From Centrapalus pauciflorus (lineage: Eukaryota; Streptophyta; Magnoliopsida; Asterales; Asteraceae), in assembly GCA_020465985.1 (NCBI GenBank), contig JAANYP010004422.1, positions 1 to 64,000 on the forward strand: DNA of 64,000 nt, in the 5' to 3' direction. The position numbers were made by a program, and so were the translations under genes. The notes under the pieces were generated by a model, which worked only from the letters and a program-made list of their open reading frames with translations, ran no database searches and was not told the origin of the DNA. Position 1 is the stretch's first letter; the number at the start of each line of letters is the position of its first letter. This document shows, one piece after another, positions 1 to 10,415 of the stretch.

Positions 1-139
1 AAAACTTCGAATGATTAATGAAAATTGCAAGTTATTTATGAAATTGTGTTTGATGATTATAGTATTGTGCTTTAAGAAGAATTTACCTCTTTAAGATTCA
101 ATTTCTTACACTATGCTTTTTCTTTAAAATTTTAAGATA

Positions 140-1612
140 ATGCCGCCAAAACGAGCAATGAGCGCTGCTGACATTGAAGAGCTAGTCGCACAAAGAGTGG
201 CTGCCGCTATAGCCACGTATGAGGCAAATAGGAATAGCTCAGCAAATGGAGACGGTGGTGCTAGCCGCACCACGGGAGGAACGGAAATCCACGCAAAAGG
301 TTGTGGAATTAAAGGATTTTTAAGTTGCAAACCCCGGTATTTCAACGGAACTGAAGGAGCCGTTGGCTTGATACGATGGTTTGAGAAGCTAGAATCTGTC
401 TTTCGCGTCAGCGGATGTGCTGAGGGAGATAAGGTGAAGTTTGCTACTCACACCCTACAAGATAGCGCCCTCACGTGGTGGAATTCCTATGTCCAGTCTG
501 TAAGTATCAATGAAGCCTACCAACTCACATGGTCCGCGTTAAAACAAATGATGACGGACGAGTATTGTCCGAGGAACGAACTCCAGAAGATGGAATCGGA
601 GTTCTGGAACCTGTCAATGAAGGGAACAGATGTGACGGGGTACACCAACCGATTTCATGAGCTAAGCATTCTGTGCCCTCAAATGGTGACCCCGGAGTAC
701 AAAAAGATTGAACGTTACATTTGGGGACTCGCTCCTCAAATTCAAGGTAACGTAACTGCCTCAAACCCATCCACCCTGCAGGATGCCATCAGGATGGCCA
801 ATAATCTTATGGACCAAGTAGCCCGGAGGAATGAAGCCAAGGTCGGGGAGAACAAAAGAAAGTGGGAAGACAAGACGGGGAAGAATGCGGGTTCACAATC
901 CAAAAAGCCCGAGACCATTAAGGCTTACGCAGCTGGAGCTGAGCCAAGAAGAGGTTATACCGGTACCAAGCCTTTCTGCACTAAATGCACCTTCCATCAC
1001 AACCAGGGTCCCTGTCCAACCCACTGTGAGAAATGCAAACGTTTGGGGCATATGGCCAAGGACTGTAAGACAGGAGCCCCGGGAACCAGTGGCAGCAATC
1101 AAAAAGGCTGCTTTGAATGTGGAGCTACTGGGCACTTCAAGAGTGAGTGCCCGAAACTGAGGAATGGTGGAGGAGCTCAGGGGAGAGCTTTTGTGTTTGG
1201 AGCAGGTGACGCTCGTCAAGATCCCCACGTGGTATCAGGTACGTTTTTATTAAACGACATTTATGCTTACGTACTCTTTGATACTGGGGCTGATAGGAGC
1301 TTTATATCTGATAAGTTTAGTAAGCAATTGAATGCCGCTCCTTTTCCCTTAGACAACTCTTATACTATAGAACTGGCTGACGGTAAAATAATAGAGGCAA
1401 GTAGTATCATTAAGGAATGCACACTGAAGCTGGCAGATCATCCCTTTAAAATAGACTTGATGCCTATAGAACTCGGAAGTTTCGACGTAGTAGTTGGTAT
1501 GGATTGGTTGTCACACAATCATGCCGAGATTCTGTGTGGTAAGAAAGTGGTACGGATACCACTCCACAAGAAGAAGTTTCTAACAGTCCAAGGAGAAAGA
1601 AAGAACCGATAA
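140..1612 (+). CDS. gag: GyA Gag with C-terminal aspartic protease
   Basis: 490 codons. The ATG at 140 is chosen because the GyH gag starts at the same residue. Roughly residues 60-220 are the retrotransposon gag (capsid) domain, with the TWWNS motif near 111. Zinc-binding segments follow: a CX2C-HH-C segment near 280-292 and CX2CX4HX4C knuckles near 296-309 and 324-337, for RNA packaging. The protease active site is LFDTGAD near residue 380; this enzyme would process the polyprotein inside particles. The ORF ends in TAA at 1610-1612, where GyH has CAA in the same frame. Gag-protease was therefore probably fused to RT before a C-to-T change, although readthrough cannot be excluded. Confidence 0.92.
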   Translation: MPPKRAMSAADIEELVAQRVAAAIATYEANRNSSANGDGGASRTTGGTEIHAKGCGIKGFLSCKPRYFNGTEGAVGLIRWFEKLESVFRVSGCAEGDKVKFATHTLQDSALTWWNSYVQSVSINEAYQLTWSALKQMMTDEYCPRNELQKMESEFWNLSMKGTDVTGYTNRFHELSILCPQMVTPEYKKIERYIWGLAPQIQGNVTASNPSTLQDAIRMANNLMDQVARRNEAKVGENKRKWEDKTGKNAGSQSKKPETIKAYAAGAEPRRGYTGTKPFCTKCTFHHNQGPCPTHCEKCKRLGHMAKDCKTGAPGTSGSNQKGCFECGATGHFKSECPKLRNGGGAQGRAFVFGAGDARQDPHVVSGTFLLNDIYAYVLFDTGADRSFISDKFSKQLNAAPFPLDNSYTIELADGKIIEASSIIKECTLKLADHPFKIDLMPIELGSFDVVVGMDWLSHNHAEILCGKKVVRIPLHKKKFLTVQGERKNR

Positions 1613-4570
1613 TTGAATGTCATATCCGGCCTGAGAACATTAAAGTGCCTTAGGAGAGGTTGTCATGCGGTACTGGTGCAAATTGTAGAAAAAGAGGCGG
1701 AGGAGAAGCGACTTGAGGATATTCCGATGGTTTGTGACTATCCGAAGGTCTTCCCGGAAGATTTGCCTGGACTTCCGCCAACTAGACAAGTAGAGTTCCA
1801 AATCGATTTGGTGCCGGGAGCTGCACCGATCGCAAGAGCCCCATATAGACTCTCCCCTTCTGAGATGCAAGAGCTATCCAATCAATTACAAGAGTTGATG
1901 GATAAAGGATTCATTCGACCAAGTTCCTCACCTTGGGGAGCTCCGGTCTTGTTCGTGAAAAAGAAAGACGGATCCTTCAGAATGTGCATAGACTACCGAG
2001 AGCTAAACAAGTTAACGGTAAAGAACCGCTACCCTCTCCCCAGAATTGATGACCTGTTTGACCAATTACAAGGATCTAGCTTCTACTCTAAGATTGATTT
2101 GCGCTCCGGTTATCACCAAGTAAAAGTTCGGGAAGAAGATATCCCCAAGACGGCATTCAGAACTCGTTATGGACATTACGAATTCCAGGTGATGCCATTC
2201 GGTTTAACTAACGCACCAGCCGTATTCATGGACCTCATGAATCGTGTGTGTAAACCGTATCTGGACAAATTTGTAATAGTGTTCATAGACGATATTCTCA
2301 TCTATTCCAAAAATAAGGAGGAACATGAACAGCATCTCAAGTTGATCTTGGAGTTGCTAGAAAAGGAACAGTTATACGCCAAATTTTCAAAATGTGAATT
2401 TTGGTTGCGAGAAGTTAAATTCCTTGGACATGTGATCAACAGCCAGGGAATCCAAATTGATCCATCAAAAATCGAGGCCATAAAGAACTGGGCGACTCCT
2501 AGAACCCCCACGGAAATCCGCCAATTTCTAGGACTTGCCGGTTATTATAGGCGATTTATCGAAAATTTCTCAAAGATAGCGGGTTCCTTAACGGAATTGA
2601 CTCGAAAGGATGTGAAGTATATCTGGGGTGAAGAGCAAGAAAAGGCGTTTCAGCAGTTAAAGCAAAGGTTGTGTAGTGCACCAATTCTGTCCTTACCTGA
2701 AGGGACTGAAAATTTTGTGGGCTACTGTGATGCCTCACACAATGGATTAGGTTGTGTGCTCATGCAAAGGGATAGAGTCATTGCTTACGCATCACGGCAG
2801 CTCAAAATTCACGAGGTGAATTATACGACTCATGACTTGGAGCTTGGAGCAGTGGTGTTTGCTCTCAAAATATGGAGGCACTACCTGTATGGAACTAAAT
2901 GCACAGTATTCACAGACCATAAGAGCCTTCAGCATATTCTGAACCAGAAAGAGTTAAACATGAGGCAACGTCGTTGGGTTGAACTACTTAGTGACTATGA
3001 CTGCGAAATTCGTTATCATCCGGGGAAGGCGAATGTCGTAGCTGATGCCCTGAGCCGAAAGGAACGGGTTAAACCCTTGAGAGTCCGAGCCTTGGTCATG
3101 ACTATACAGTCAAACCTAAACTCTCAAGTCCGCGAGGCACAAGAAGAAGCAGTCAAGGAGGGTAATATACTGGATGAAGCCTTGAGAGGGATGGATAAGC
3201 AGTTCGAAATCAAGCCGGATGGATGTCGACACTTCATGGGCAGAATTTGGTTACCAAAATTCGGAGGAGAAAGAAAGCTGGTCATGGATGAAGGGCATAA
3301 GACAAGATATGCTATTCATCCAGGGGCAGATAAAATGTATCACGACTTGAAAGGAATGTACTGGTGGCCAAATATGAAGGCTGACATTGCTACCTATGTC
3401 AGCAAGTGCTTAACATGCTTGAAGGTTAAGGCTGAGCACCAGAAACCATCAGGATTGCTAGTTCAACCAGAAATACCCCAGTGGAAGTGGGAAAACATCA
3501 CCATAAATTTCATCACCAAGTTGCCAAAGACGTCTGGAGGTTATGACACCATTTGGGTGATTGTGGATCGGCTTACCAAAACCGCACATTTCCTGCCCAT
3601 TAAGGAGACTGATAAGATGGATAAGTTAACACGAATCTATCTTAAAGAAGTCGTCTCAAGGCATGGAGTGCCAGTATCAATTATATCAGACAGAGACAGC
3701 CGGTTCACATCAAGATTTTGGCAGTCATTGCAAGAAGCACTGGGTACACGCCTATATATGAGCACAGCCTATCACCCACAAACGGATGGTCAGAGTGAAA
3801 GGACGATTCAGACGCTGGAAGACATGTTAAGGGCATGTGTCATCGATTTTGGCAAAAGTTGGGACAGACACCTGCCATTAGTCGAGTTTTCCTATAACAA
3901 CAGCTATCACTCAAGCATTAAGACCGCCCCATTCGAGGCACTCTACGGTCGAAAGTGTCGATCACCTCTTTGTTGGGCTGAAGTAGGAGATAGTCAGATT
4001 ACTGGACCGGAAATCATCCAGGAGACTACAAAAAAGATAGCCCAGATTCGTAACCGGTTAAAAATCGCGCGGGATCGGCAGAAAAGTTATGCAGACATTC
4101 GACGGAAGGATTTGGAGTTCCAAGAGGGAGATCAAGTAATGTTAAAAGTCTCGCCTTGGAAAGGCGTAATCCGTTTTGGGAAACGAGGAAAACTCAATCC
4201 TCGTTATATCGGACCATTCAAGATCACCAAAAGAATTGGCCCGGTAGCTTACCGACTCGACTTGCCCCCAGAGCTTAGTAATGTTCATAATACCTTCCAC
4301 GTGTCCAATCTTAAGAATTGTCTAGCTGATGAATCACTCGTTATACCCATGGACGAGCTGGAGTTAGACGATAAGTTGAACTTCATTGAGCAACCTGTAG
4401 AAATAATGGACCGCGAAGTTAAGAAACTAAAGCACAGCCGGATCCCGATAATAAAAGTCAGATGGAACTCTAAGCGAGGTCCTGAGTTTACGTGGGAACG
4501 CGAGGATCAGTTTCGGGAAAAATACCCTCACCTGTTCTCAGATACTCAAGCAGTGGAGAACACGAGCTAA
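1613..4570 (+). CDS. pol: GyA Pol: RT, RNase H, integrase, chromodomain
   Basis: 985 codons, same frame as gag after the TAA. RT has the FIDDILIYS active site near residue 224. RNase H follows, with DAS near 372, HDLEL, TDHKS and VADALS all present. The integrase zinc domain (HHCC) is near 562-605, and the core has SDRDSRF near 692 and SERT near 729. The first catalytic aspartate, expected in the ITMDF-type motif, is Asn (AAT, 3506-3508). The C-terminus (about 930-975) is a chromodomain-like segment ending WEREDQFREKYPHLF. No other frameshift or stop was seen. RT and RNase H may be functional; strand transfer is doubtful. Confidence 0.93.
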   Translation: MNVISGLRTLKCLRRGCHAVLVQIVEKEAEEKRLEDIPMVCDYPKVFPEDLPGLPPTRQVEFQIDLVPGAAPIARAPYRLSPSEMQELSNQLQELMDKGFIRPSSSPWGAPVLFVKKKDGSFRMCIDYRELNKLTVKNRYPLPRIDDLFDQLQGSSFYSKIDLRSGYHQVKVREEDIPKTAFRTRYGHYEFQVMPFGLTNAPAVFMDLMNRVCKPYLDKFVIVFIDDILIYSKNKEEHEQHLKLILELLEKEQLYAKFSKCEFWLREVKFLGHVINSQGIQIDPSKIEAIKNWATPRTPTEIRQFLGLAGYYRRFIENFSKIAGSLTELTRKDVKYIWGEEQEKAFQQLKQRLCSAPILSLPEGTENFVGYCDASHNGLGCVLMQRDRVIAYASRQLKIHEVNYTTHDLELGAVVFALKIWRHYLYGTKCTVFTDHKSLQHILNQKELNMRQRRWVELLSDYDCEIRYHPGKANVVADALSRKERVKPLRVRALVMTIQSNLNSQVREAQEEAVKEGNILDEALRGMDKQFEIKPDGCRHFMGRIWLPKFGGERKLVMDEGHKTRYAIHPGADKMYHDLKGMYWWPNMKADIATYVSKCLTCLKVKAEHQKPSGLLVQPEIPQWKWENITINFITKLPKTSGGYDTIWVIVDRLTKTAHFLPIKETDKMDKLTRIYLKEVVSRHGVPVSIISDRDSRFTSRFWQSLQEALGTRLYMSTAYHPQTDGQSERTIQTLEDMLRACVIDFGKSWDRHLPLVEFSYNNSYHSSIKTAPFEALYGRKCRSPLCWAEVGDSQITGPEIIQETTKKIAQIRNRLKIARDRQKSYADIRRKDLEFQEGDQVMLKVSPWKGVIRFGKRGKLNPRYIGPFKITKRIGPVAYRLDLPPELSNVHNTFHVSNLKNCLADESLVIPMDELELDDKLNFIEQPVEIMDREVKKLKHSRIPIIKVRWNSKRGPEFTWEREDQFREKYPHLFSDTQAVENTS

Positions 4571-4590
4571 TTTCGGGACGAAATTCCCTT

Positions 4591-4603
4591 AACAGGGGGA
4601 GAC
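4591..4603 (+). promoter_or_regulatory. GyA polypurine tract
   Basis: The purine run AACAGGGGGAGAC sits directly before the 3' LTR start TGTAACATCCGG, the expected primer site for plus-strand DNA synthesis. Confidence 0.85.
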
Positions 4604-5155
4604 TGTAACATCCGGCACTGAACCAGGTTAGCAACAAAACCCTAATCCACATTTAATAGTCAATTATAGCCTAATCAATGGTCATTAGAAACTTATCAAG
4701 TGATTAACAAGGCTTATTAGAAAATTCAACTCAATTTGAATCAAATTCATCGGTGCGATGAATCGGGAAATCAGTTAATCCGATCAATTTACGATATGAG
4801 GGATTAATTCAACTAAGTACATAATTAAATCATGATTTGTGACACTAATCATACACTAATACAATTACTTAACCTTAATTATGCAAGACTAAAACAAGTC
4901 ATTAAAACAATGCATCCAAAAGTATTTATGAATTTACAAGAAAAGGGAAATACAAGAATACATTTCTAAATACTTTTATACAAAAAAAAAAATAGAAATA
5001 CACCAAAAATACCCTTATAGGCCGGCCACAAGGATAGTACACAAGGACCAAAAGTTTGTATTTTTTTTACTCAACATTTCAACATCAAATCCTCCTCTTT
5101 CCTTTCATCCAAGATTTTACAACTATTTTCATCATTTCACCACCTTTTTCTCCTC

Positions 5156-5164
5156 TATAAATAG
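5156..5164 (+). promoter_or_regulatory. TATA box of GyA LTR promoter
   Basis: TATAAATAG lies about 550 bp into the LTR, followed by a CT/CA-rich stretch typical of a plant transcription start. Transcription would begin about 30 bp downstream (near 5190), placing the U3/R boundary there. The 3' GyH LTR has a TATAAATAG at the matching place; the 5' GyH LTR reads ACAAATAG there. Confidence 0.7.
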
Positions 5165-5360
5165 AACCAACACTTCACTTCATTCTTCACACCTTCACAA
5201 CACAAAAACCTCTCCTTTCTCTCCCTCTAAAACCGGCCATCAAGCCCTCAAGAACACACAAAGTGTTCTTTCAAGTGTTCTTCATATTTTTGAAGTGTTC
5301 TTGGTGAAATTTTTGAAGATCCAACCTTCTACTCATTTTCATTCTTCTAAAAACATCAAA

Positions 5361-6709
5361 GTAAGTAAATACTAACCTATTACATCTTATATTTACATTT
5401 ATATAAGTCTTGCATAATATATATAATCACCTACAACAACAAGTTTCATAAAAACTCAAGTTTATAAGTTTCTAGTTGTTATTTTTAAGTAGTTTATTTA
5501 AATATGATTATGAATATGTAAACACATTATAAAAGTGTTAATATTATGAAAACATATGATATATATGTGTTTTTATAACTATTATGGCTTTTATACAAGT
5601 AGTATTTGAATAAACAACAAGAATCATAAGTTGTTGTAAGTTTATAAACTACGGATTTTCGGCAGAAAACTTATATCGACTTTGAAAAATCATAACTAAT
5701 TCATAACTCAACGAAATGAGTTGATTCTTGTCTCTAAAGTTAGATCTATGTCTTAACTATAGATCTGCAATTTTTCATAATTTATTTTGAAGTTTAAGAC
5801 CTCCAGAAACTATTTGAGAAACCGAAAGTTTGACAGCTCAAAAATGGCCAACATAGCGTTTTTAACGAGATTTTTCACCAACCTAAACAACTCGAAAAAT
5901 GGCCGTTCTTGATTCTAAAAATCCTTTGTATATAGTAGTTTAATGTCCTAGAAAACCAAAGTCTAAAACATTTTGGAGCTTGGTCAAAAACAGCCTCAAA
6001 GTAGGCCGAAAAACCTCCGAAAAAGCTGGAAAATTATATATATATATATAAACTTGACGTTTTAAGCAAATCTTATTTATAAACTTGTAATGTTGGGTGA
6101 TTTAAGACATAAAAATCTATAAATATACATATTATCATATATTAGTGATATTAAGTCCTTATTATCATTTAGGACTCGGTTAAACACCTACGGTTTCATC
6201 ACCCATCAAACAACGCTAATTGCATTTTACGCTCGTTTTTGCCGACGCACTTATGGTGAGTTCTCATAGCCCCTATTTTTCACTATCTATTGGGGTGGAA
6301 ATACATGCACTGTTTTTATATGGACATCAAAACTGTTTATTTCTTATATGTATTACATGTTCGGATTCCATCAGCCCTTATATCATGAACCGTTAATTGC
6401 ATTTATTTGTAAGCGCGAGTATATTGTGGATAGATCTATTGGGAGTCATGTCCCCCATTCGTGTTAGCTCAGTTCGGCTAACAGCGAGTGCATATATATT
6501 CAACACACGGTATTACGTATGGGAATACTGCACAGGGCAAACTCATTCTAATTAAGCTTCGGTTGCATGATGGTTTATGTAATACATACACGGAATTTAT
6601 GATTTTATAAATTCAACTCATCTGATAATGTCCATACAACTGGTCTTTTCGCGTAAACCTATGAGCTCACCAACAATTTTTGTTGACGTATTTTAGCATG
6701 TATTTTCAG
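5361..6709 (+). other. Putative intron inside the GyA LTR leader
   Basis: GTAAGTAAATACTAAC at 5361 matches a strong plant 5' splice site, and TATTTTCAG ending at 6709 matches a 3' splice site. Both are kept in the two GyH LTRs (50498-51847 and 57330-58672) at nearly the same distance (1349, 1350 and 1343 nt), though flanking sequence has drifted. The donor is about 200 nt after the TATA box, so it would lie in the transcribed leader. This is an inference from motif conservation; no transcript evidence exists here. Confidence 0.4.
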
Positions 6710-7025
6710 GTAATTAAGGCAAGTATGCCTTCAGAAGTAACCACTTTCAAGCTTCCGCACTTAAGGAGTCGCATCCTTTTTCAAACCGTCGGAGATTTAT
6801 TTGCATTATTTTGGACAATTTAATTATGTATTTAAATCTCTGTACTTTGCGAACTACTCTTTATCATTTACGGGTTATGTAAAAGATTTCTACCTTTTAA
6901 AGTTATATCGATGTATTTTTGAAAACGTCCATATAGTGGTCGTTCAGTATGATTATGGTCACCTTTCCGCGACGTCACGCTTCGCTGCCAACCGGGGTAA
7001 CGGGGTGTGACACTATCAATTTGTT

Positions 7026-9358
7026 CTAAATCCACATTACTTGGGAACAGCAGCTGGCAGCTGCAACGTATTCTGCCTCAGTGGATGAAGTGGAGACTGT
7101 GGTCTGCTTTTTGCACTGCCAAGAGACTACTCTTGCTCCTAGATATTTACATCCATCAGTTGTGGACTTTCTGTCTATGTTGAAACCTCCATAGTCACTA
7201 TTAGAATAAGCTGTTAGTTCAAGAGGAGAGTCCTTATGATACCATAAGCCCAATTTTGGTTGGCCCTTGAGGTATCTAAAGATTCTGTTAACAGCAAACA
7301 AATGTGAATCCTTTGGAGCACATTGAAACCTGGCACATACACAAACAGAAAACGTTATATCAGGTCTAGAAGATGTGAGATACATTAGGGAATCTATCAA
7401 GGATCTGTATAAATGAATATCCACATCCACTCCTTCTTTATCAGCATCAAGCTGCTTATGAGTGTCCATTGGTGTGCTGGCCACTTTGGTGTCCTTGTAT
7501 CCAAACTTTTCCAGGATGTCATTCACATACATTGATTGACTTATAAAAAGTCTAGTAGGTTTTTGCTTGACCTGCAATCCTAGAAAGAAGGTTAGTTCCC
7601 CCATTGAACTCTTTTGAAACTTCTTATGCATAAAGTTTCAAACTCCTTGCACAGAGTGTCATTTGTTGACCCAAAGATGATATCATCAACCTAGATTTGA
7701 ACAAGAAGAATCTCTGATTTGATGGACTTTGTGAATAATGTCTTGTCCAGAGTACCCCTCTTGAATCCATTTTGTAGAAGATATGAAGACAGAGTATCAT
7801 ACCATGCTCTTGGGGCTCGGTGAAGTCCATAAAGGGCTTTGTCTAACTTGTAGACTCTGTCTGGAAACTTATAATCCTCAAATCCAGGGGGTTGACATAC
7901 ATAAACCTCTTCTTCGATTGTACCATATAAGAATGCAGATTTCACATCCATTTGGTACACTTTGAACGCTTTCAAGCTGGCATAAGCTAGAAACAGTCTG
8001 ATGGCTTCTATCCTTGCTACTGGAGCAAAGACATCATCATAGTCTATTCCTTCTTCTTGAGTATATCCTTGACCTACCAACCTTGCTTTGTTCTTGATCA
8101 CTACACCTCTCTCATCCTTCTTGTTTCTGAAAACCCATCTTGTACCAATGGCCCTCTTACCTTTAGGCAAGTCAACTGGAGTCCATACATTCTGAATCTT
8201 GAATTGCAAAAGTTCTTTTTGTAATGCCTCAATCCAAGATGGATCTTTCAGAGCCTCAGATGCCTTCTTTAGCTCCAATTGTGACATGAAGCATGCATGT
8301 TCAAAGGCACCTAGACTGAATTCAGGGACTGCTGATTCAGCATCAGTGGATTCCTTGTGAACCATTGTCCTTGATTGCACAGGAGTGCGTGGATCTCCCA
8401 TTATCTGGTTGAGAGGATGATACTTGTGAACCCTGTGTGTGGGTTCTCTTTCTGTCTGAAATGAGCTCCCCAGATTAGTATCATCACCTTCAACACCACT
8501 TGAGGATTCTGCTTCAGTAACAGTCTGATTAGAAGATGGGACTGTTTCCCTATTGGATGGGGCTGTTACTTCAGGACTTGAGATTGGCACTTCGCACTCT
8601 GTAATTGTGTCTTGTTGATCAATCAGGACCCCTGGTGGGTTACAAGAGAGAAGTGGCAGTACAGTATTCTCATCCCATGTAGCAGAATCTGCAATTGTTG
8701 GAAACTTTCTGCCAACAGCTTGAATATTTGTGTTACCGGCATGAGAATTTGGGCTGGCAGTTTCAACATTACTTCCAACAGTTCCTGTAGAATGCTCAAC
8801 AAAGCTCAGAGAATTTGTTAGTGAATCTAACTCAAACAACCAATCAGGACCAGTGCCTTTGATATTTGCAGTGTTTTCATCAAACTCAACATTAGCACTT
8901 TCTTCAACGGTTATAGACACACCGTTATACACCCTATAGGCTTTGCTTTGAATAGAGTATCCTACAAAGAATCCTTCTTCAGCCTTACTCTCAAACTTTC
9001 CTAAGTGAGTTTTAGTATGTAGGATAGTGCATGAACAACCAAAAGGTTTTAGGAAGGCTACTAAGGGAATCCTGTGATGGAATAACTCATAGGGAGTTTT
9101 CCCTTGTGACTGAACAACTTGAACTCTATTTAGCACATAACAGGTTGTATTTACTACCTCTGCCCAGAAGGTCATTGCCAGTTTGGAATCAGCTAGCATG
9201 GTTCTAGCAGCCTCTATTAAAGTTCTATTTTTCCTTTCAGCTACACCATTTTGTTGTGGTGTTCTAGGTGCACTAAATTGCCTTGCAATGCCTTTCGATT
9301 CACAAAAACTGTTTAGGATATGATTTTCAAACTCAGTTCCATTGTCTGACCTGATCAC
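7026..9358 (-). pseudogene. pol: CpB pol remnant: integrase core, RT, RNase H
   Basis: On the minus strand the piece starts in the integrase core (IRSDNGTEFEN) and keeps the QQNGVAERKNRT glutamate motif, the connector, the RT with YQMDVKSAFL, and RNase H with YSNSDYGG (family form YSDSD) and TEAEY. The tyrosine codon of the YVDD motif is a TAG stop (near 7691). A 1-bp loss near 7631 shifts the frame, and a CAG to TAG change lies just before the GyA junction. The connector (about 8400-8900) is Ser/Thr-rich. No functional protein is possible. Confidence 0.9.
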
Positions 9359-9402
9359 CTTAACTTTTAAATTGGAGTAGTATAGAACTTTTTAAATCGA
9401 TG

Positions 9403-9687
9403 TTAATAAGCATTAGGAATGGCTATTTGTAAAAGAGTAAGAGCTTTCACTTCATTCATTCTAGCCTTTCTTTCAATCTTAGTTTTTGGAGGTGTTCTTT
9501 TGGGTTTGCCCTCAGCATCTAGTTGAGGATCAACTGCAGGAGGGTTTTCAACAGCTTCCCATAGGGCATAATGAATAAATTGAATATGCTGTTGAATCCT
9601 GAGTTTCCACATCTCGAACTCAGTGGGTTTGAGCATAGGCACTTTGAGTCCTTGCCCAAATCCACTACTGCTATTTTCAAACTCCAT
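9403..9687 (-). pseudogene. gag: CpB gag N-terminus
   Basis: 95 codons beginning MEFENSSSGFGQGLKVPML, closely matching the CpF gag start (MEFDNSSSGSGQGRKVPML) and the CpI copy. It ends where the internal deletion joins gag to integrase. It lies about 90 bp inside the 5' LTR, as in CpF, which supports the start codon. Confidence 0.9.
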
Positions 9688-9760
9688 TGTAGAAAAATAA
9701 ATTTTTTAAAACAAAGAAAGTTTCTGACTTTGAAAACAAAGAATAACAAACAAAACTAGT

Positions 9761-9773
9761 GGCTCAGATACCA
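9761..9773 (-). promoter_or_regulatory. CpB primer-binding site
   Basis: Minus strand reads TGGTATCTGAGCC two bases after the LTR end GATCTTGACA. It is complementary to the 3' end of initiator tRNA-Met with one mismatch (TGGTATCAGAGCC is canonical). Confidence 0.85.
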
Positions 9774-9775
9774 CT

Positions 9776-10415
9776 TGTCAAGATCAAAATCACCGAGGAT
9801 TAACTGGTTTTAATATATCAGTGTGTAAACCAATAACCTTGTTTTTGAATCAAAGTCCAATTAAGAAGTTTGCGGAATAACACTTAATTGTTTTAAGAAA
9901 ACTTTCAGAATAAATAACAAATAAATATAATCAAAATCAAATCCTTTATATTGCCAAAATCACTGATTACAATCACCTCTAATCTGTTTGATTAGATGAA
10001 GAACACTAATTGTTCTTAGGGTTTTACAACCTCAGAGGCTTGAGAAACTTTATCAGAGAGCAGTTACAATCAAGCACACAATTACAGAACTTGCACGTAC
10101 AAACTTACAATAGAAAGACCTAGTCTATCTATAGATATAGCCTTCTGATTTGTTTCCTTGACAAACTCTGATTTCTCTGGTAGTAGATATGCTTGGAAGG
10201 TATTCAAATCTTGAAATATATGTCACCTGAATTTCAGCACTTTCTGTTATTAAACTGTTGAGCAGCTTGAATATTGAACTCTGGCCGCTTGAACTTTGAA
10301 CTAGCAGCTTGAACTTGTTGAACTAGAAGCTTGAACTTCGTAATTACACAGAAATACTACTAACAGTTTGAGAAATCTAACTAACAGCTTCACATACTTA
10401 GAATATTTCCCAACA
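9776..10415 (-). repeat. CpB 5' LTR (640 bp)
   Basis: On the minus strand starts TGTTGGGAAATATTC and ends TTGATCTTGACA. It is the same family as the CpF LTRs (about 659 bp). It contains repeated AGCAGCTTGAA-type words (plus-strand view) in the U3 part at about 10250-10390, matching the iterated TCAAGCTGYTAG word of CpF. Confidence 0.9.

Larger units (their letters stand above)
1..7012 (+). mobile_element. GyA: Ty3/gypsy LTR retrotransposon, Tekay-like chromovirus, 5' end outside window
   Basis: Order seen: leader (1-139), gag with protease (140-1612), RT-RNase H-integrase-chromodomain (1613-4570), polypurine tract (4591-4603), 3' LTR (4604-7012). The 5' LTR and primer-binding site lie left of the window. 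The protein order and C-terminal chromodomain are those of chromoviruses; long LTRs and the CX2C/HH zinc-binding region suit the Tekay (Del) clade. The right flank is the RNase H of a minus-strand copia element (CpB), so GyA inserted into CpB. The target-site duplication cannot be checked without the left end. It is the best preserved pol here, but it has one in-frame stop and lacks an integrase catalytic residue. Confidence 0.95.
4604..7012 (+). repeat. GyA 3' LTR (2409 bp)
   Basis: Starts TGTAACATCCGG after the polypurine tract and ends GGGGTGTGACA before the CpB sequence. The same ends are seen in GyH. It holds a TATA box at 5156-5164, an AT dinucleotide run near 6030-6048, and a putative donor and acceptor pair (5361 and 6709). 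A 69-codon ORF inside it (6801-7010) has no family resemblance and is not treated as a gene. Confidence 0.93.
7013..10415 (-). mobile_element. CpB: minus-strand copia element, internally deleted, 3' part displaced by GyA
   Basis: Read on the minus strand: 5' LTR (10415 to 9776), PBS, gag start (9687), then a jump at about 9400 from gag straight into the integrase core, RT, and RNase H up to 7013 where GyA interrupts it. Most of gag, the protease and the integrase zinc domain are missing. LTR, gag and pol closely resemble CpF and CpI, so all three belong to one family. The remaining RNase H and 3' LTR should lie left of GyA, outside the window. Confidence 0.9.

Noticed and set aside
6028..6048. 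AT dinucleotide run as a replication or regulatory element
   Set aside because: A simple sequence run of different length in each LTR copy; nothing beyond a microsatellite.
6801..7010. 69-codon ORF at the end of the GyA LTR
   Set aside because: Lies wholly inside the LTR and is not kept open in the GyH LTRs.
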